NCBI RefSeq assembly: GCF_001513745.1 | Contig: NZ_CP013380.1 | Location: 1,984,001 to 2,048,000 of the forward strand | Reading direction: 5' to 3' | Length of the DNA stretch: 64,000 nt | Origin: Burkholderia humptydooensis | GTDB taxonomy: Bacteria > Pseudomonadota > Gammaproteobacteria > Burkholderiales > Burkholderiaceae | In this document: positions 42,211-50,767 of the stretch, piece after piece | Layout: the number at the start of each line of letters is the position of its first letter | Position numbering within the stretch: position 1 is the stretch's first letter | The notes under the pieces: model-generated | What the model was told of the DNA's origin: nothing | The model's input: only the letters and a program-made list of their open reading frames with translations | Databases searched by the model: none | Program-made: the position numbers and the translations under genes

Positions 42211-42909
42211 ATGGAAATGACCTACAACGGCGGCCCGCGCGACAAGGGGCCGGGCCGCTTCGTGAAGCCCGTCGCGCTCGCGCTCGTCCTCGCGGGGCTC
42301 GCCGCGCTGATCTGGCGTTTCGCGGGCGACACCACGGGCGTGAAGCGCGCGAGCGCGCCGCAGGTGACGACCGTGATTCCGCTGCCGCCGCCCCCGCCGC
42401 CGCCGAAACAGAAGCCGCCGCCCGAGAAGATGAAGGAGGAGGCCAGGATGCCCGTCGACAAGCCGACGATCGCGCCGAAGCCGTCGGAGGCGCCGAAGCC
42501 GTCGGACAACCAGCCCCGGCAGATGACGATGAACGCGCCCGCGCAGGCCGGAACCGACAGCTTCAACATCGGCGCGGGCGACGGATCGGGCATGGTCGGC
42601 AGCGGCGGAGGCGGCAAGTTCGGCAATTCGAGCTACGCGCAGTACATGGTGTACGTGCTGCAACGCGCGATCGAGCAGGACAAGGGCGTGCAGGAGGCGG
42701 GCGGCGCGCGCTTCTCGGGCAGCCTGAACCTGTGGATGGACCCGTCGGGCCGGATCACGAAGGTGACGATCGCGCAGTCGACCGGCGACGCGAAGATCGA
42801 CGCGGCCGTCGTCGCGGCGGTCGAGTCGCTCGGCCGGGTCGACGAGGCGCCGCCGCCCGCGACCGCCTATCCGGTGCTCGTCAGGTTGCAGGGGCGCAAG
42901 CCGGCATGA
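42211..42909 (+). CDS. TonB-like energy transducer
   Basis: 232 residues. An N-terminal anchor spans residues about 18-36 (FVKPVALALVLAGLAALIWRFAG). A Pro-rich spacer starts with IPLPPPPPPPKQKPPPEKMK and continues PKPSEAPKPSDNQP, then a Gly-rich linker (GAGDGSGMVGSGGGGKFG). The C-terminal TonB domain covers about 140-232 (YMVYVLQRAIEQDK, LNLWMDPSGRITKVTIAQSTGDAKIDAAVVAAVESL, YPVLVRLQGRKPA). It spans the periplasm to energise an outer-membrane partner. No TonB-dependent receptor occurs in the window, so the partner may be TpsB, the porin or an unlinked receptor. Confidence 0.85.
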   Translation: MEMTYNGGPRDKGPGRFVKPVALALVLAGLAALIWRFAGDTTGVKRASAPQVTTVIPLPPPPPPPKQKPPPEKMKEEARMPVDKPTIAPKPSEAPKPSDNQPRQMTMNAPAQAGTDSFNIGAGDGSGMVGSGGGGKFGNSSYAQYMVYVLQRAIEQDKGVQEAGGARFSGSLNLWMDPSGRITKVTIAQSTGDAKIDAAVVAAVESLGRVDEAPPPATAYPVLVRLQGRKPA

Positions 42910-43005
42910 CGGCGCGCGCGAATGCGAACGGCGAATGAATCATGGGGCAGGTCCGTCGCACGGATGCTGCCGGAAAAAGAAACGGCAATTGTTCGGAGTG
43001 CTTTG

Positions 43006-44820
43006 ATGATTCGGAAGATGAACGGACGGGGTGACGGGCCCCGCAGCGGCGCGCTGTCCGCGCGCCTGTCGCGCATCGGCGCGGCGGTGCTGACGCTCGG
43101 GCTGACGTGCGCGTCCGCCGCGCACGGGCAATCGCTCGAGACGCAGGCGGCATCGGGCAAGGCCGCGCCGACGGAGAGCGTGGTGGTCAACCTGATCAAC
43201 CTGCTCGTCAAGCGCGGCGTGCTCACGCAGCAGAACGCGAATGAGCTGATCAGCGAGGCGCGCGCGGAAGCCGCGCAGGCGAAGGCCGCGCGCGCGTCGG
43301 GCGCGCCCGTGGTGGCGGGGGCCGCCGTGGTCAACCCGCCGACGCAGCCGGGCGACGTCGCGGTGCCGTACGTGCCGCAGGTCGTGCGCGACCAGATCCG
43401 CGACCAGGTCAAGCAGGAGGTGATCGCGCAGGCGAAGGCCGAGAACTGGGCGCAGCCGAACACGTTCCCGGACTGGGTGTCGCGGATCAGGCTCGACGGC
43501 GATCTGCGCGTGCGCGACGAATACCACTTCTACGGCAGCCGCAACGCGAACAACGTGACGAACTTCGCGGCGATCAACCAGGGCGGCGGGTTCGACATCA
43601 ACCCGAACACCAACACGACGCAATTGCCGACGCAAAACACCACGCAGAACCGCAACAACCTGCTGCGCTACCGCGCGCGGCTCGGCGTGACGGCGACGCT
43701 GTCCGACGAGCTGACGGCGGGCGTGCAGCTCGCGAGCGGCAACGACAACGGGCCGGTGTCGACGACGGCCACCGCGGGCGGCGGCTTCGCGAAGAAGAAC
43801 ATCTGGCTGAACAAGGCGTACTTCTCGTACCGGCCGGCGGCCTGGCTGAACGTCACGGCCGGCCGCTTCGACAACCCGTTCTTCAGGTCGGACCTGGTGT
43901 TCTCCGACGATCTGATGATGGACGGCCTCGCGGCGAATCTGCACCACGCGCTGCCGTGGAATCCGGACGTCACGCTGTTCGGCACGCTCGGCGTGTTCCC
44001 GATCCAGTACACGAGCGAGAACTTCCCGTCGAACAGCACCGACAAGGCGGGCAGCGACACGAAATGGATGTTCGGCGCGCAGTTCGGCGCGGACTGGAAG
44101 ATCGACGCGAAAAACCGCCTGAAGGGCGCGGTGGCGTACTACGACTTCCAGAACATGCGCGGCACGCTGTCGTCGCCGTGCGCGCTGTATCTCGGCGCGA
44201 CGAACTGCAGCACCGACAACGAGGCGCCGGCGTTCATGCAGGGCGGCAACTCGCTGATCGCGCTGCGCAACATCGTGCAGAACCCGAACCTCGCGCCGGG
44301 GATGACGCCGCAGCCGCAGCTCTTCGGCCTCGCGTACAACTACCGGCTGCTCGATCTGAAGACGCAGTGGGATACGGTCGTCGCCGATCGCTTCAAGCTG
44401 CGCCTCGACGGCGAATACGTGCGCAACCTCGCGTACAACGAGAACAAGGCGTTCACCGCGGCGTCACTGCCCGTCAACAACTACGAATCGACGTCCGTGA
44501 ACGCGACGCGCGCCGATTATCGGAGCGGCCCGAACGGCTTCCTCGCGAAGGCGACGATCGGCGAACCCGAGCCGCGCACGAAGGGGCAGTGGAATTTCTC
44601 GGTGGCGTACAAGTATCTGCAACCGGACGCGGTGCTCGACGCGTTCAACGATTCGGACTTCCATCTCGGCGGCACCAACGCGCGCGGCTATGTGATCGGT
44701 GCGGCGTATGCGGTGGCGCGCGACGCGTGGGTGTCGGCCCGCTATCTGAGCGCGAAGGAAGTGTACGGCCCGCCGGTATCGATCGACGTGCTGCAGCTCG
44801 AGCTCAACGCACGTTTCTGA
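43006..44820 (+). CDS. Putative outer-membrane porin (Porin_5-like)
   Basis: 604 residues from the ATG at 43006, chosen because GGAG lies 7 nt upstream and a signal peptide follows (RIGAAVLTLGLTCASAAHGQ); an earlier in-frame ATG at 42922 overlaps the preceding region. Residues about 40-130 carry an S-layer/coiled-coil-like segment (VVNLINLLVKRGVLTQQNANELISEAR). The barrel starts near FPDWVSRIRLDGDLRVRDEYHF. Repeated aromatic-ended strands follow (ELTAGVQLASGN, KAYFSYRPAAWLNVTAGRFDNPFF, NFSVAYKYLQPDAVLDAFN), and it ends with a C-terminal Phe (LQLELNARF). Its substrate is unknown. It sits in the middle of the exbBD-tonB run. Confidence 0.82.
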   Translation: MIRKMNGRGDGPRSGALSARLSRIGAAVLTLGLTCASAAHGQSLETQAASGKAAPTESVVVNLINLLVKRGVLTQQNANELISEARAEAAQAKAARASGAPVVAGAAVVNPPTQPGDVAVPYVPQVVRDQIRDQVKQEVIAQAKAENWAQPNTFPDWVSRIRLDGDLRVRDEYHFYGSRNANNVTNFAAINQGGGFDINPNTNTTQLPTQNTTQNRNNLLRYRARLGVTATLSDELTAGVQLASGNDNGPVSTTATAGGGFAKKNIWLNKAYFSYRPAAWLNVTAGRFDNPFFRSDLVFSDDLMMDGLAANLHHALPWNPDVTLFGTLGVFPIQYTSENFPSNSTDKAGSDTKWMFGAQFGADWKIDAKNRLKGAVAYYDFQNMRGTLSSPCALYLGATNCSTDNEAPAFMQGGNSLIALRNIVQNPNLAPGMTPQPQLFGLAYNYRLLDLKTQWDTVVADRFKLRLDGEYVRNLAYNENKAFTAASLPVNNYESTSVNATRADYRSGPNGFLAKATIGEPEPRTKGQWNFSVAYKYLQPDAVLDAFNDSDFHLGGTNARGYVIGAAYAVARDAWVSARYLSAKEVYGPPVSIDVLQLELNARF

Positions 44821-44832
44821 CCGGAGCCGAGG

Positions 44833-45528
44833 ATGAACACCACCCATCGCGCGATGCTCGCGGCCGGCCTGGCCGGCGCGCTGCTGCTCGCCGCCGGCGG
44901 CGCGCGCGCGCAAGGCATCGAGGACAAGCTGCGCAGCCAGTTGCGCTCGACCGTGCAGGAACTGCGCCAGTTGCAGGACGGCCAGGCGCAGTTGCAGGCC
45001 GACAAGGCGGCCGCCGAGAAGCAGCGCGACGACGCGCTCGCGCAATTGAAGACGGCGCAGGCGCAGCTCGCCGCGGCGCGCGGCGATTCGGGCGCGGGGG
45101 CGGCCGCGAAGCGCGCGCTCGCGCAGGAGCGCGCACTTCGCGAGCAGGATGCGCAGTCGCTCGCGAAATACAAGTCGTCCAACGAGGCGCTGCTCGCCGC
45201 GGCGCGCGCCCACGATGCGCAGCGCGCGCAATGGCGCGACGACGTCGCCGCGCGCGACATGCAACTGACAACCTGCGAGGCACACAATGCGGCGCTGTAT
45301 CGCGTGGGCCACGAGATCCTCGAGGCATACGAGCACGTCGGCTTCGGCGCGATCGTCGCGTCGCGGCAGCCGTTCGCGCAGTCGGCGCGCGTGAAGTACG
45401 ACGAGCTCGCGCAACGCTACGGCGATGCGCTGTACGCGGGCAAGTACGACCGGGCCGCGCGTTCCGCCGGCGCGGCGCCGGTGCCGACGCCGGCCGCGTC
45501 GGGGGGCGTCGCGGCCGGCGCGCCATGA
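44833..45528 (+). CDS. Periplasmic coiled-coil protein of unknown function
   Basis: 231 residues. A cleavable signal (MLAAGLAGALLLAAGGARAQ) is followed by a long Gln/Ala/Lys-rich coiled coil at residues about 28-135 (RSTVQELRQLQDGQAQLQADKAAAEKQRDD and similar heptads). A short globular part has AALYRVGHEILEAYEHVGFGAIVASRQPFAQSARVKYDELAQ near 150-195, and the tail is Pro/Ala-rich. It starts 13 bp after the porin stop, so it is co-transcribed. It resembles periplasmic scaffold or DUF-type proteins, but I cannot name a family. Confidence 0.7.
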   Translation: MNTTHRAMLAAGLAGALLLAAGGARAQGIEDKLRSQLRSTVQELRQLQDGQAQLQADKAAAEKQRDDALAQLKTAQAQLAAARGDSGAGAAAKRALAQERALREQDAQSLAKYKSSNEALLAAARAHDAQRAQWRDDVAARDMQLTTCEAHNAALYRVGHEILEAYEHVGFGAIVASRQPFAQSARVKYDELAQRYGDALYAGKYDRAARSAGAAPVPTPAASGGVAAGAP

Positions 45529-45608
45529 GCGCGCGGCGGCCCTGCGGCGCGGGACAAGCGCATCGCTCGGCCGGCTCCATTCATTCGTTGAACACAGGAA
45601 GAACGCAC

Positions 45609-46187
45609 ATGCAGGACAGCCTTTCGAATGCCGGCGGCGCACGCCCGGCGCAAGACGACGAGCCGATCGCGGCGATCAGCGCCGATCGACTGGCCGACAT
45701 ACTGCGCCGCGCCGGCTATCGCGTGACGGCGGCCGAGCAGAACGGCGCGGTGCAACTGATGAGCGCGAGCCAGGGGATCGGCTTCTCGGTGCGCTTCGGC
45801 AATCCCGCCGCCGGGCTCGGGCCGCGGCCCGCCGATGCGGGCGAGGGCCCCGCCGCCGCGCTCTACGTCGACTACACGCTCGCGTGCCTGCTGCAGGTGC
45901 AGGGCGAATTGCCGGCCGAGCTCGTCGCGAACTGGAACCGCACGAAGCGCTTCGCGCGCCTCGCGAACCACGGGCCGCTGCTCGCGCTGGAGATGGACGT
46001 CATCGTCGCGGGCGGCGTGTGCGAGCGCCACGTGCGCTCGACGATCGAGCTGTGGGATCGCCTGATCCAGGAATTCCTGCTGCATCTGCGCAACCGGCCC
46101 GCGATGACCGAGCAGGAAGCGGCGGCGCGCGCGGCGCCCGGCGAGCAGGCGGCCCAAGCCGCGCACGAGCGCGCCGCGCAGCCGTGA
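45609..46187 (+). CDS. YbjN-like cytoplasmic protein
   Basis: 192 residues with no signal peptide. The core, with IAAISADRLADILRRAGYRVTAAEQ, then LMSASQGIGFSVRFGN, YVDYTLACLLQVQGELPAELVANWNRTKRFARLANHG and MDVIVAGGVCERHVRSTIELWDRLIQEFLLHL, matches the YbjN / type III chaperone-like fold in pattern and length. YbjN-type proteins have poorly defined regulatory or chaperone roles. An AGGAAG Shine-Dalgarno precedes the ATG. It lies in the same-strand run between periplasmic components, so it may act as a cytoplasmic chaperone for a locus product. That role is inferred. Confidence 0.65.
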   Translation: MQDSLSNAGGARPAQDDEPIAAISADRLADILRRAGYRVTAAEQNGAVQLMSASQGIGFSVRFGNPAAGLGPRPADAGEGPAAALYVDYTLACLLQVQGELPAELVANWNRTKRFARLANHGPLLALEMDVIVAGGVCERHVRSTIELWDRLIQEFLLHLRNRPAMTEQEAAARAAPGEQAAQAAHERAAQP

Positions 46188-46322
46188 CCGCCGCGAGCCG
46201 GATCGGCGCTGCACTGCGGACTGCGCGCCGGATGCAATGAACGTAACGATGCCGATGCGTGCGTCGCCCGGGCGCGATGCACGCGATTCGGGAGGGCAGT
46301 CTCAAGAGAGGGCGGTCAAGGC

Positions 46323-47213
46323 ATGATGACGAAGATGAAGATAAGGGCGATCGCGGTGAGCGGACTCTTGCTGGGTGCGCCGCTCGCCGCGCACGCGCGG
46401 GACGACGTGATCGCGAACGCCGCGCAGGCGTCGGTCACGCAGGCGGATCTCGCGACGCTGCTGAAGACGGTGAACCCCGAAGTCCGTGAACGGCTCGCGG
46501 CCGACCCCGCGGCGCTGGACCAGGTCGTGCGCTCGGCGCTCGCGCAGAAGGCCGTGCTCGCCGACGCGAAATCGAAGGGCTGGGACAAGGAGGCGCAGGT
46601 GCAGTCGGCGATCGAGCAGGCGCGGCGCGACATCGTCGTGCGCAGCTATCTCGCGTCGATGAACGCGCCGCCGGCCGACTATCCGTCGGACGCCGAGATC
46701 CAGGCCGCGTATGACCGGAATCTCCCGGCGTTCATGGCGCCGCGCGCGCTGCACGTCGCGCAGATCTACATCGCCGTGCCGCCGAACGCGGAGGCCGCGA
46801 CGCTCGACAAGGCGCGCAGGCAGGCGGCCGATCTCGCGAGCCGCGCGCGCAACGGCGATTTCGCCGCGCTCGCGAAGGCGAACTCGCAGGACCACGCGAG
46901 CGCGGCGAACGGCGGCGATCTCGGCTTCGTGCCCGAGCCGCTGATGCTGCCGGAAGTGCGGCAGGCGGCCGGCGCGCTGAAGCCGGGCCAGGTCTCCGCG
47001 CCGATCCGGACGCCGGCCGGCTTTCACGTGGTCAAGCTGATCGACGCGCGCGCCGCCGCGCCGCGCCCGCTGGCCGACGTGAAGGAGCAGGTGCGCGCGA
47101 TGCTGCGCGCGCAGCGCACGCAGCAGAATGCGCAGGCGTATCTCGCGAAGCTGACCGCGAACGCGCCGATCAACGAAGAAGCGCTGAAGAAGGCGCTGGC
47201 GGCCGTCCGGTAG
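46323..47213 (+). CDS. Periplasmic parvulin-type peptidyl-prolyl isomerase (PpiC/SurA-like)
   Basis: 296 residues. A signal peptide (MKIRAIAVSGLLLGAPLAAHA) precedes an N-terminal helical chaperone-like part at about 25-130 (LLKTVNPEVRERLAADPAALDQVVRSALAQKAVL). A PpiC parvulin domain covers about 140-245 (ALHVAQIYIAVP, LASRARNGDFAALAKANSQDHASAANGGDLGFVPE, ALKPGQVSAPIRTPAGFHVVKLID), followed by a C-terminal helix. It probably assists folding or periplasmic transit of the giant exoprotein, or of the porin and TpsB barrels. A PPIase occurs in the comparable P. aeruginosa locus (from memory). Confidence 0.9.
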   Translation: MMTKMKIRAIAVSGLLLGAPLAAHARDDVIANAAQASVTQADLATLLKTVNPEVRERLAADPAALDQVVRSALAQKAVLADAKSKGWDKEAQVQSAIEQARRDIVVRSYLASMNAPPADYPSDAEIQAAYDRNLPAFMAPRALHVAQIYIAVPPNAEAATLDKARRQAADLASRARNGDFAALAKANSQDHASAANGGDLGFVPEPLMLPEVRQAAGALKPGQVSAPIRTPAGFHVVKLIDARAAAPRPLADVKEQVRAMLRAQRTQQNAQAYLAKLTANAPINEEALKKALAAVR

Positions 47214-47220
47214 GCGCCCC

Positions 47221-48060
47221 GTGGCCACCGCCCGTCCGACGCCGCGCATCGATCCGCCCGATGCGCATGCCGATGTGCATGCCGATGTGCACATGCCGAA
47301 GCGGCCGCGCCCGGCCGTCTCGATCGGGCGAGTGCGCCCGCCGAAGGCCAACCTGTGGCCGCGTCCGCCCGGCGAGCTGCCGACGCACTGTCCGCTCTGC
47401 TTCGGCGCGCTGGTGTCCGTGCCCGGCGCGAGCGGGCACGCGCGGCACCGGAGCGCGCGGTGTTCCGCGCAATGCGTGCTGACGACCCACCGCTACCAGC
47501 CCGACGAACCGATGATCTGCGGCTCGCGCGACGCGCAGTGCTCGGCGCGCCATCGGGAGCGCTTCGTCGCGCAATGGGCGCGCCATTACGCGTTGATGCG
47601 GCGCGTGTGGCCCGCGCTCACGATCGAGCGCTTCGTCACGGTGATCGCGTGCGCGGACGTCGCGGATCTCTGGTCGTACCGCGCGCTGCGCGACGACGAT
47701 CTCGCGGCCGTCCTGCTCGTGCTCACCGGCTTCCTGCGCGTGCCGGACGCGCCCGCCGCCGATGCGCTCGTGCCGGCGGCGCGCTGGGTGCGGTTCTGGT
47801 TCGACGCGAGCGTGCGCGAGATCGGCGACTTGTGGGCGGGCGCCGCCGCGCCGCGGCTCTTTCGCGTCGACTATCGCGAGCCGCTCGCCACGCCGTATCC
47901 GACGGGCGCGCAGGTGCACGCGTGGCAGCGCATCGACGGGATGCGCGATGCATGGGCGCAGCAGGCCGACGCGCCGGCGGCGGCCGTCAGTCCGCGCGAT
48001 CGCGCCGCGTTCGCGCGTTTTCTCGCGAGCCCGCCGCCGCGCGGCGGCGAAAGCGTGTGA
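47221..48060 (+). CDS. Hypothetical cysteine-rich protein
   Basis: 279 residues from the GTG at 47221, 7 bp after the isomerase stop. There is no signal peptide. A Cys/His cluster at about residues 55-110 reads HCPLCFGAL, RCSAQCVLTTH, then ICGSRDAQCSARHRERF, six Cys in CxxC/CxxxC spacing that could bind zinc. The remainder has WARHYALMRRVWPALTIERFVTVIACADVADLWSYRALRDDDLAAVLLVLTGFL and a Trp-rich region. I recognise no family. Its place directly downstream of the isomerase, in an otherwise envelope-directed operon, gives no clear role. Confidence 0.6.
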   Translation: MATARPTPRIDPPDAHADVHADVHMPKRPRPAVSIGRVRPPKANLWPRPPGELPTHCPLCFGALVSVPGASGHARHRSARCSAQCVLTTHRYQPDEPMICGSRDAQCSARHRERFVAQWARHYALMRRVWPALTIERFVTVIACADVADLWSYRALRDDDLAAVLLVLTGFLRVPDAPAADALVPAARWVRFWFDASVREIGDLWAGAAAPRLFRVDYREPLATPYPTGAQVHAWQRIDGMRDAWAQQADAPAAAVSPRDRAAFARFLASPPPRGGESV

Positions 48061-48107
48061 GGGCGACGCGGTGCGGTGTGATCGAACAAATCTCGAAGGA
48101 GGCTCGC

Positions 48108-48503
48108 ATGAGGGTGCGACGCAAGTGTATCGCCGTGGGCGCATGCCTGTTGCTGATGGCCGGCGCCCATGCGCAGGGCGGCCGTGCCGACGTGGATGCG
48201 GCCGCCGTGGATGCGGCCGGCTCGGCCGCGCGGCCGAGCCCGACGCCGAAGCCGGTGTGCGTCGACGCGGAAGTCGACGGCAAGCGCGCGCTGTCGTACG
48301 ACTGTCTCGGCGCGCAGTTGAAGCCGAAGGCCGAGCCGCAGGTCGGCGCGTCGCAGACGGATTCGGAGCGGTTGTCGAAGCAGCCGTCGAACCGGCTCGG
48401 CACGTTCAACCTGTCGGCCGAGCGCAACCGCTTCGGCGCGAACTGGGGTAAGTCAGCGACGCCGCAGCGGCCCGCCGCGCCCGTCGCCATACCGCCGAAA
48501 TGA
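48108..48503 (+). CDS. Small periplasmic hypothetical protein
   Basis: 131 residues from the ATG at 48108, preceded by a strong AAGGAGG. A signal peptide (CIAVGACLLLMAGAHAQ) is followed by a short, Pro/Ala-rich mature part. That part has a Cys pair in PVCVDAEVDGKRALSYDCLGAQLK (about residues 52 and 66, possibly a disulfide) and a polar tail (NRLGTFNLSAERNRFGANWG). I recognise no family. It is co-oriented with htrA, 76 bp downstream. Confidence 0.6.
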   Translation: MRVRRKCIAVGACLLLMAGAHAQGGRADVDAAAVDAAGSAARPSPTPKPVCVDAEVDGKRALSYDCLGAQLKPKAEPQVGASQTDSERLSKQPSNRLGTFNLSAERNRFGANWGKSATPQRPAAPVAIPPK

Positions 48504-48579
48504 CGCGCGGGGCGGCGTCGCGCAATGGGCGCGCGCGAGGCCGGCGGCGCGCCGCCGGGCAACGAAGAGGAGCAGCAAC

Positions 48580-49998
48580 GTGAAATCGGGCAAACGGGCA
48601 GGCATGGCGGTGAGCCGGGCGATCGCGGGGGGCTTGGCGCTCGCGCTCGCGTGCGGCGCGCCGCGCGCCGCCGACCGGCCGGCGCGGGCCGACGGCGCGC
48701 CGACGGTCGCGCTGCCGAATTTCTCCGCGCTCGTCAGACGGGTCGGCGCGGCCGTCGTCAACATCAGCGTCACGCGCGAGGTGACGCAGATGGGCATTCA
48801 GCTTCCGCCCGGCATCCCGCCCGATCATCCGCTCGCGCCGTTTCTCGCGCGCCGCGTGATCGGCAATCGCGACGAAGTGAGCCTCGGCTCCGGCTTCATC
48901 GTCAGCGCGGACGGCGTGATCCTGACCAACCGGCACGTGGTCGGCGACGCGGCTGCCGTGGACGTCAAGCTGACCGACAAGCGGCAATTCAGGGGGCGCG
49001 TGATCGGCAGCGATCCCGTGTCCGACGTCGCCGTGATCCGCATCGACGCGCGCAACCTGCCCGTCGTCGCGACGGGCGACCCGGCGCGCACCGAGGTCGG
49101 CGACTGGGTGATGGCGATCGGCTCGCCGTATGGCTTCGCGAACACGGTCACGCAGGGCATCGTCAGCGCGAAATCGCGATCGCTGCCCGGCGAGCGCGCG
49201 ATCCCGTTCATCCAGACCGACGTGCCGATCAACCCCGGCAATTCGGGCGGCCCGCTGTTCGACCTGAACGGCCGCGTGATCGCGATCAATTCGATGATCT
49301 TCTCGAAGACGGGAGGCTACCAGGGGCTTGCGTTCGCGATTCCGATCGACATCGCGCTCGACGTGAAAGACCAGTTGATGCGCACCGGCAAGGTCACGCG
49401 GGGGCGGCTCGGCGTCGCCGTGCAGGAAGTCAGCCAGGCGCTCGCGCGCTCGTTCGGCCTCGCGACGCCCGACGGCGCGCTGATCACGACGGTCGAGCCC
49501 GACGGCCCCGCCGCGCGGGCCGGCCTGCAGGCGGGCGACGTAGTGCTCGCGGTCGACGGCCGGCCGATCGCCGAATCGGCCGACCTGCTCGGCATGATCG
49601 CGGCCATGCGCCCAGGGCGCATGGCCGATCTGCTCGTCTGGCGCGCGGGGCGCGCGACGCACATGACGGCGACGATCGGCGCGTTCGACAGCGGCACGGC
49701 GTCGAGCGGCGGCGCGCCGGGGCCCGCGCGTCTCGCGCGTCTCGGGCTGGCGCTGCGCGCGGCGACGGAGCAGGAGCAGCAGCGGCTCGGCATGAGCCGC
49801 GCGCTCGTGGTCGAACAGGCGAGCGGCCCGGCGGCCCGCGCGGGACTGCGGGCCGGCGATGTCCTGCTGTCGGTGAATGGCGCGCCGGCCGCGAGCGTCG
49901 GCGCGCTGGCGAGCGAGATCGACCTCGCGCACGGGACGGTCGCGCTGCTCGTGCAACGCGGCGGCGCGCGATTGTATGTTCCGATCGAGCCGGGGTGA
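48580..49998 (+). CDS. HtrA/DegP-family periplasmic serine protease
   Basis: 472 residues from the GTG at 48580 (AGAGGAG before it). A signal peptide (AIAGGLALALACGAPRAA) is followed by a trypsin-like domain with the complete triad: His119 (TNRHVV), Asp149 (SDVAVI) and Ser222 (NPGNSGGPL). Two PDZ domains follow, at about 285-370 (GRLGVAVQEVSQALARSFGL, AARAGLQAGDVVLAVDG) and 385-470 (RLGLALRAATEQEQQRLGM, AARAGLRAGDVLLSVNG). It probably degrades misfolded exoprotein or barrel intermediates, or acts in proteolytic signalling on the FecR protein. Its place inside the operon suggests service to this locus in particular. Confidence 0.92.
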   Translation: MKSGKRAGMAVSRAIAGGLALALACGAPRAADRPARADGAPTVALPNFSALVRRVGAAVVNISVTREVTQMGIQLPPGIPPDHPLAPFLARRVIGNRDEVSLGSGFIVSADGVILTNRHVVGDAAAVDVKLTDKRQFRGRVIGSDPVSDVAVIRIDARNLPVVATGDPARTEVGDWVMAIGSPYGFANTVTQGIVSAKSRSLPGERAIPFIQTDVPINPGNSGGPLFDLNGRVIAINSMIFSKTGGYQGLAFAIPIDIALDVKDQLMRTGKVTRGRLGVAVQEVSQALARSFGLATPDGALITTVEPDGPAARAGLQAGDVVLAVDGRPIAESADLLGMIAAMRPGRMADLLVWRAGRATHMTATIGAFDSGTASSGGAPGPARLARLGLALRAATEQEQQRLGMSRALVVEQASGPAARAGLRAGDVLLSVNGAPAASVGALASEIDLAHGTVALLVQRGGARLYVPIEPG

Positions 49999-50090
49999 GC
50001 GCCGGCGCCCGGGGCGGGCAGCGCGTGGCCCGGCGCGGCCTGCCTGCCGCATCGGCGTCGTGCGAACGGGAAAGTGAAACAGGAGGCGTG

Positions 50091-50567
50091 ATGAAGCGAA
50101 GGCGAGGAAGGGGCGTGCTCCGATGGCTGCCGGCGTTCGCCGTCGCGTGCGTGCTCGCGTCGGGCGTGCCCGCCGCCGCGCAGACGGCCGACGTGCCGCA
50201 GCCGTGGATCAGGTACGGCGAGCTGGCCGGCGGCGAGTTCCGTGCGCGGCTCGAAGCCGACGGCGAAGCGGCCGACCGGCTGCACCGGTATCTGGCGGCG
50301 CGCGTGGCGAACGCGAGCGCTGGCGCACCGATGCAGTCGATCGTCGTGCGCGCGTGGATGGACGCGAACGGAGCCGTCACGCGTGTCGAATTCGCATCGC
50401 TCGGCGATCCGGACGCCGACGCGACGCTCAGGCAGTTGCTCACCGCGACTCCGCTGGCGGAGCCGCCGCCGCCCGACATGCCGCAGCCGCTGCGCGTGCG
50501 CCTGCGGTTCGCGCCGAATCCCGAATCGCGAACCGGCGAGCCGGCTGAAACCGGGCATGCGCGATGA
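50091..50567 (+). CDS. Periplasmic TonB-C-like small protein
   Basis: 158 residues from the ATG at 50091 (AGGAGG 6-7 nt upstream). The signal peptide is WLPAFAVACVLASGVPAAAQ. The mature part is a single TonB C-terminal-like module: DGEAADRLHRYLAARV, SIVVRAWMDANGAVTRVEFASLGDPDADATLRQLL, then PPPDMPQPLRVRLRFAP. It lacks the N-terminal anchor and Pro-rich spacer of real TonB proteins. The same module closes the STN protein at 29990 and the TonB at 42211, making three copies in this locus. It could compete with or modulate TonB contact with its partner. Confidence 0.7.
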   Translation: MKRRRGRGVLRWLPAFAVACVLASGVPAAAQTADVPQPWIRYGELAGGEFRARLEADGEAADRLHRYLAARVANASAGAPMQSIVVRAWMDANGAVTRVEFASLGDPDADATLRQLLTATPLAEPPPPDMPQPLRVRLRFAPNPESRTGEPAETGHAR

Positions 50568-50767
50568 AGCGCCGCGCGGCGCCGGACGGCGATTCGCGCC
50601 ATCCGGCGAGCGGCCGGGATTCGCCGGATGCGCGGGAATCGCTTCCCGGCGCGATGCTCCGTCGATCGTCGGGGCGAGCGCGGACTGGGCGGCCGGCGTT
50701 CGCGACGCACGAGGTTCTGCGGCCGGGAAGAGCCGGATGAGGGACGAAGAGTCACGAGGAAACCGAG

